Shown: piece by piece, positions 6,978 to 9,446 of the stretch
Position numbering within the stretch: the first letter of the stretch is position 1
Layout: the number at the start of each line of letters is the position of its first letter
Assembly: GCA_964601515.1 (NCBI GenBank)
Contig: CAZRNU010000119.1
Span: 1 to 9,446 of the forward strand
From: PWND01 sp964601515
Lineage (GTDB): Bacteria; Bacteroidota; Bacteroidia; Bacteroidales; UBA7960
DNA length: 9,446 nt
Reading direction: 5' to 3'
Notes under the pieces: model-generated
Told to the model about the DNA's origin: nothing
What the model saw: the letters and a program-made list of their open reading frames with translations, nothing else
The model's database searches: none
Made by a program: the position numbers and the translations under genes

Positions 6978-6985
6978 TATATTTG
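6978..6985 (+). promoter_or_regulatory. Candidate -7 box (TATATTTG) for the RhuM gene
   Basis: TATATTTG matches the Bacteroidota -7 consensus and ends 37 nt before the RhuM ATG. A TTTG at 6960-6963 lies upstream, but its 14-nt spacing is shorter than usual. No Shine-Dalgarno site precedes the ATG. Confidence 0.45.
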
Positions 6986-7022
6986 CGCCTTGTAAATTAA
7001 TATTACACATTAAACGCACATT

Positions 7023-7550
7023 ATGAAAGACGAAATAGTTGTTTATCAATCAAATGAAAAAGCCATAAGGCTTGAAGTAAGAATAGATGAGGAAACTGTA
7101 TGGCTTACTCAAGCTCAAATGGCTGAATTGTTTCAAACTACTAGAAACAACATTACACTTCATATTTTAAATATTTTCAAGGAAAAAGAGCTTGATAAAA
7201 ATTCAGTTGGTAAGGAATCCTTACTAACTGCATCTGATGGGAAAAAATATAAAACAAAACTATATAACTTAGATGTAATTATCTCTGTAGGATATCGTGT
7301 GAAATCATTTAGAGGCACTCAGTTTAGAATTTGGGCAAATAAAATTTTAAAGGATTATTTACTTAAAGGATATGCCATAAATCACCATATTGAAAGAATA
7401 GAGTTTAAGAAATCACACGATAGGTTTCTCATTGTCGATAATGAAATACTATATCATATTGGCGCATCATTAAAAGATTTGGGGAAAAAATGGTTTGCTT
7501 TTTCTAAAATAGAATTAGATCCAAATGAAATGATTTCAAGGCTATTGTGA
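7023..7550 (+). CDS. RhuM-family protein with internal deletion (N-terminal domain joined to C-terminal HKD fragment)
   Basis: The ORF encodes 175 residues, about half the usual length of Bacteroidota RhuM proteins. Residues 1-125 are the typical RhuM N-terminus: VWLTQAQMAELFQTTRNNI (26-44) is a helix-turn-helix-like segment, and YNLDVIISVGYRVKS...GTQFRIWA and LKDYLLKGYAIN are family signatures. From about residue 128 it jumps to the family's C-terminal end: FKKSHDRFLIVD (128-139), carrying a phospholipase-D-like H-x-R-x4-D motif, then YHIGASLKDLGKKWFAFSK (144-162). The coiled linker and first half of the PLD-like domain, which I remember between these parts in full-length relatives, are missing. 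The frame is kept across the joint near 7395-7412. RhuM genes often accompany restriction systems and their function is uncertain. This copy could still bind DNA but is unlikely to keep the catalytic pair of HKD motifs, so it is probably decaying. Confidence 0.8.
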   Translation: MKDEIVVYQSNEKAIRLEVRIDEETVWLTQAQMAELFQTTRNNITLHILNIFKEKELDKNSVGKESLLTASDGKKYKTKLYNLDVIISVGYRVKSFRGTQFRIWANKILKDYLLKGYAINHHIERIEFKKSHDRFLIVDNEILYHIGASLKDLGKKWFAFSKIELDPNEMISRLL

Positions 7551-7579
7551 TGATTCAACTCCATTCAAACAAATTAGTT

Positions 7580-7612
7580 GACTCGGGACTCGGGACTTGG
7601 GATTTCGGATTT
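7580..7612. repeat. Heptanucleotide tandem array 2 (GACTCGG type)
   Basis: Two perfect GACTCGG units are followed by GACTTGG, GATTTCG and a partial GATTT, all in 7-nt phase. It starts 30 bp after the RhuM stop. Unit length and G-rich character match arrays 1 and 3, though the sequence differs. Confidence 0.6.
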
Positions 7613-7618
7613 AAAAAC

Positions 7619-7631
7619 GCCACCGCCTGCC
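7619..7631. repeat. 13-bp direct repeat, right copy
   Basis: This is an exact second copy of GCCACCGCCTGCC from 6889-6901, lying six bases after heptamer array 2. With the left copy it frames a block of about 730 bp that contains RhuM. Confidence 0.7.
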
Positions 7632-7650
7632 ACCTACCAAACATAATTTG

Positions 7651-7780
7651 CACATTATCACATTATCACATTAGCATATTAGCATATTATCACATTAGCA
7701 TATTTACACATTATCACATTATCACATTATCACATTAGCATATTATCACATTAGCATATTGGCACATTATCACATTATCA
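7651..7780. repeat. Octanucleotide tandem array, 16 units of CAYATTAK type
   Basis: Sixteen 8-nt units in perfect phase plus a two-base remainder fill this stretch. Common units are CACATTAT, CACATTAG, CATATTAG and CATATTAT; single variants are CATATTTA and CATATTGG. Higher-order order is visible, with CACATTAG commonly followed by CATATTA(T/G). It ends 20 bp before the guaA -33 element. There is no spacer diversity, so it is not a CRISPR array. Confidence 0.9.
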
Positions 7781-7800
7781 AAATTCTTACAAACATTTTA

Positions 7801-7829
7801 TTGTAAATTATCTCATATCATTATCTTTG
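7801..7829 (+). promoter_or_regulatory. guaA promoter (TTG-N18-TATCTTTG)
   Basis: TTG at 7801-7803 and TATCTTTG at 7822-7829 fit the Bacteroidota -33/-7 promoter with an 18-nt spacer. The -7 box ends only four bases before the first guaA ATG, so transcription should start at or within a few bases of the start codon. Confidence 0.65.
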
Positions 7830-7833
7830 CAGC

Positions 7834-9363
7834 ATGCATGAGATGATATTAATTTTAGACTTTGGTTCTCAATATACTCAATTGATTGCCAGGCGTGTAA
7901 GGGAACTTAACGTGTATTGTGAGATTCATCCTTACCATTACAAACCTTCTAATTTCGACAACATAAAAGGCGTTATTCTTTCGGGTAGCCCCTTTAGTAC
8001 AAGGGAAAAGGATTCGCCCAGACCTGATCTTACAGGTATTGAAGGGAAAATTCCTTTGTTGGGTGTGTGCTACGGTGCTCAGCTATTGGCTCTTGAAAAT
8101 GGGGGAGATGTTGAAGCTTCGGCTACTCGTGAATATGGTAGAGCAAATCTATGCTTTGTAGATTCTGAGGAAAATTTGCTTACCGGAGTTGGCCATAATT
8201 CTCAGGTGTGGATGTCGCACGGAGATACAATCACAAAACTGCCTGCTTCATACAAAAAGATTGCAAGTACTGCCGATGTCGAAATCGCCGCCTTCAGAGC
8301 AAATGGTAATAATGTTTTTGGATTGCAATTTCATCCTGAAGTTTATCATTCTACTGATGGGTTTACGCTTTTACGAAATTTCGTTGTGGATATTTGCGGA
8401 TGTTCTCAAAGCTGGACTCCCGAATCATTTATAGAAAGCACTGTTGACAATCTTAAGCAAAAGATTGGTAATGATAAAGTTGTTCTTGGTTTGTCGGGTG
8501 GAGTTGATTCTAGCGTTGCAGCAGTGTTGTTGCACAAAGCAATCGGTCCTCAGCTTCATTGCATTTTTGTTGATAACGGACTGCTTAGAAAGAATGAATT
8601 TGAATCTGTGCTCGATTCTTATCTTCACATGGGTTTGAATGTTAAAGGAGTTAGAGCAGCAGATAAGTTTTATTCTGCACTAAAAGGTCTGGTTGACCCT
8701 GAGCAAAAGAGAAAAGCTATTGGTAAAGCATTTATAGAGGTTTTCGATGAAGAAGCCCACAAAATTCAGGATGTGGTTTGGCTTGCACAAGGTACAATTT
8801 ATCCCGATGTTATAGAATCTGTATCTGTTAAAGGCCCTTCTGCTACTATAAAATCTCATCATAATGTTGGCGGATTGCCTGATTTTATGAAGCTAAAAAT
8901 TGTAGAACCTCTAAATAGCCTGTTTAAAGACGAGGTTAGAAGAGTAGGACATGCTCTTCATATTAGCGATCATTTGCTGAAACGTCATCCTTTCCCCGGG
9001 CCAGGACTTGGTATTAGAATTCTTGGCGATATTACACCCGAAAAGGTTAGAATTCTTCAGGATGTGGATGATATTTATATAAAAGGATTACGCGATAGCG
9101 GACTGTATGATCAAGTGTGGCAAGCTGCAGCAATTTTGTTGCCTGTTCAGTCTGTCGGAGTTATGGGTGATGAAAGAACTTATGAAAATGCAGTGGTCTT
9201 AAGAGCTGTTACTTCAACCGATGGAATGACAGCAGATTGGTCGCATCTTCCGTATGAATTTCTTGCAAAAGTTTCAAATGATATAATAAATAAAGTAAAA
9301 GGCGTTAATAGAGTAGTGTATGATATAAGCTCTAAACCGCCTGCAACGATTGAGTGGGAATAA
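7834..9363 (+). CDS. guaA: GMP synthase (glutamine-hydrolysing)
   Basis: This cytoplasmic enzyme converts XMP to GMP with ATP and glutamine, the last step of de novo guanine nucleotide synthesis. The 509-residue protein is full length. Domain 1 is a class I glutamine amidotransferase: ILDFGSQYTQLIARRVRE (6-23), nucleophile C79 in GVCYGAQ, and H167 and E169 in FHPEV. Domain 2 is the ATP pyrophosphatase with P-loop SGGVDSS (221-227). The C-terminal dimerisation/XMP-binding domain includes RHPFPGPGLGIR (384-395) and ends KPPATIEWE. All key residues are present. The ATG at 7834 gives MHEMILILDFG; the internal ATG at 7843 is an alternative because the promoter lies so close. No Shine-Dalgarno site is visible. 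It is the one clear core gene here, and its codon use looks typical of the host. Confidence 0.98.
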   Translation: MHEMILILDFGSQYTQLIARRVRELNVYCEIHPYHYKPSNFDNIKGVILSGSPFSTREKDSPRPDLTGIEGKIPLLGVCYGAQLLALENGGDVEASATREYGRANLCFVDSEENLLTGVGHNSQVWMSHGDTITKLPASYKKIASTADVEIAAFRANGNNVFGLQFHPEVYHSTDGFTLLRNFVVDICGCSQSWTPESFIESTVDNLKQKIGNDKVVLGLSGGVDSSVAAVLLHKAIGPQLHCIFVDNGLLRKNEFESVLDSYLHMGLNVKGVRAADKFYSALKGLVDPEQKRKAIGKAFIEVFDEEAHKIQDVVWLAQGTIYPDVIESVSVKGPSATIKSHHNVGGLPDFMKLKIVEPLNSLFKDEVRRVGHALHISDHLLKRHPFPGPGLGIRILGDITPEKVRILQDVDDIYIKGLRDSGLYDQVWQAAAILLPVQSVGVMGDERTYENAVVLRAVTSTDGMTADWSHLPYEFLAKVSNDIINKVKGVNRVVYDISSKPPATIEWE

Positions 9364-9446
9364 GGTGTCAGGTGTCAGGTGTCGGGTATTAGGTATAGGG
9401 TATAGGGTATAAGGTATAAGGTATAAGGTATAAGGTATAAGGTATA
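9364..9446. repeat. Heptanucleotide tandem array 3 (GGTATAA type), continues past window
   Basis: Directly after the guaA TAA, eleven 7-nt units plus six bases run to the window end. The array changes gradually from GGTGTCA through GGTGTCG, GGTATTA and GGTATAG to a homogeneous GGTATAA run. The gradient suggests expansion by slippage from a degenerate left edge. No guaA terminator hairpin is seen before it. Confidence 0.9.

Noticed and set aside
6825..7049. Minus-strand open frame of 74 codons
   Set aside because: It spans the heptamer array, the REP-like hairpin and the RhuM promoter region, and has no protein-like features.
7547..7738. Open frame of 63 codons after RhuM
   Set aside because: It is mostly the octamer array read as His/Tyr/Ser/Ile-rich repeats, with no start signal or domain.
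7651..7780. CRISPR array
   Set aside because: Units are 8 nt with no spacers between them, and no cas gene is present.
9330..9446. Genomic-island attachment site at the guaA 3' end
   Set aside because: Islands are known to integrate at this gene end, but the defence genes here lie on the 5' side, no integrase is visible and the downstream sequence is only a repeat array.

Overview
The window looks like a stretch of a Bacteroidota (Bacteroidetes) chromosome. The protein families, AT-rich intergenic DNA, general lack of Shine-Dalgarno sites and TAnnTTTG-type -7 boxes (including TTG-N18-TATCTTTG before guaA) all point that way. Both TGA and TAA end intact genes, so the standard bacterial code applies. 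Genus cannot be called from the sequence alone.

Left part, minus strand (1-6750): a probable anti-phage defence island. In transcription order it holds a large single-chain type IIG restriction-modification enzyme, then a DUF4238 protein coupled to it by an ATGA overlap, then a rho-independent terminator. Next come a 19-codon leader ORF with a perfect Shine-Dalgarno site, a P-loop ATPase resembling the Sll1717 family, and finally, cut by the window edge, a small PD-(D/E)XK-like nuclease interrupted by an in-frame TGA. The restriction enzyme is compositionally mosaic: the segment after the NPPY motif, carrying the target-recognition region, is far more AT-rich than the sequence on either side.

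Middle (6751-7833): a repeat-rich junction. It has a heptanucleotide array, a REP-like hairpin bounded by a 10-bp inverted repeat, two abutting divergent promoter-like boxes, a RhuM-family gene with an apparent in-frame internal deletion, a second heptamer array, a 13-bp direct repeat bracketing the RhuM gene, and 16 tandem octamers.

Right part, plus strand (7834-9363): a complete housekeeping guaA (GMP synthase) whose promoter lies so close to the start codon that the mRNA may be leaderless. A third heptamer array begins directly after its stop codon and runs off the window.

Working model: the type IIG enzyme and DUF4238 protein form one defence operon. The ATPase and nuclease may form, or once have formed, a second ATPase-plus-nuclease module. 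RhuM is a decayed accessory gene. This defence cargo sits beside core guaA, with repeat arrays marking the junctions.
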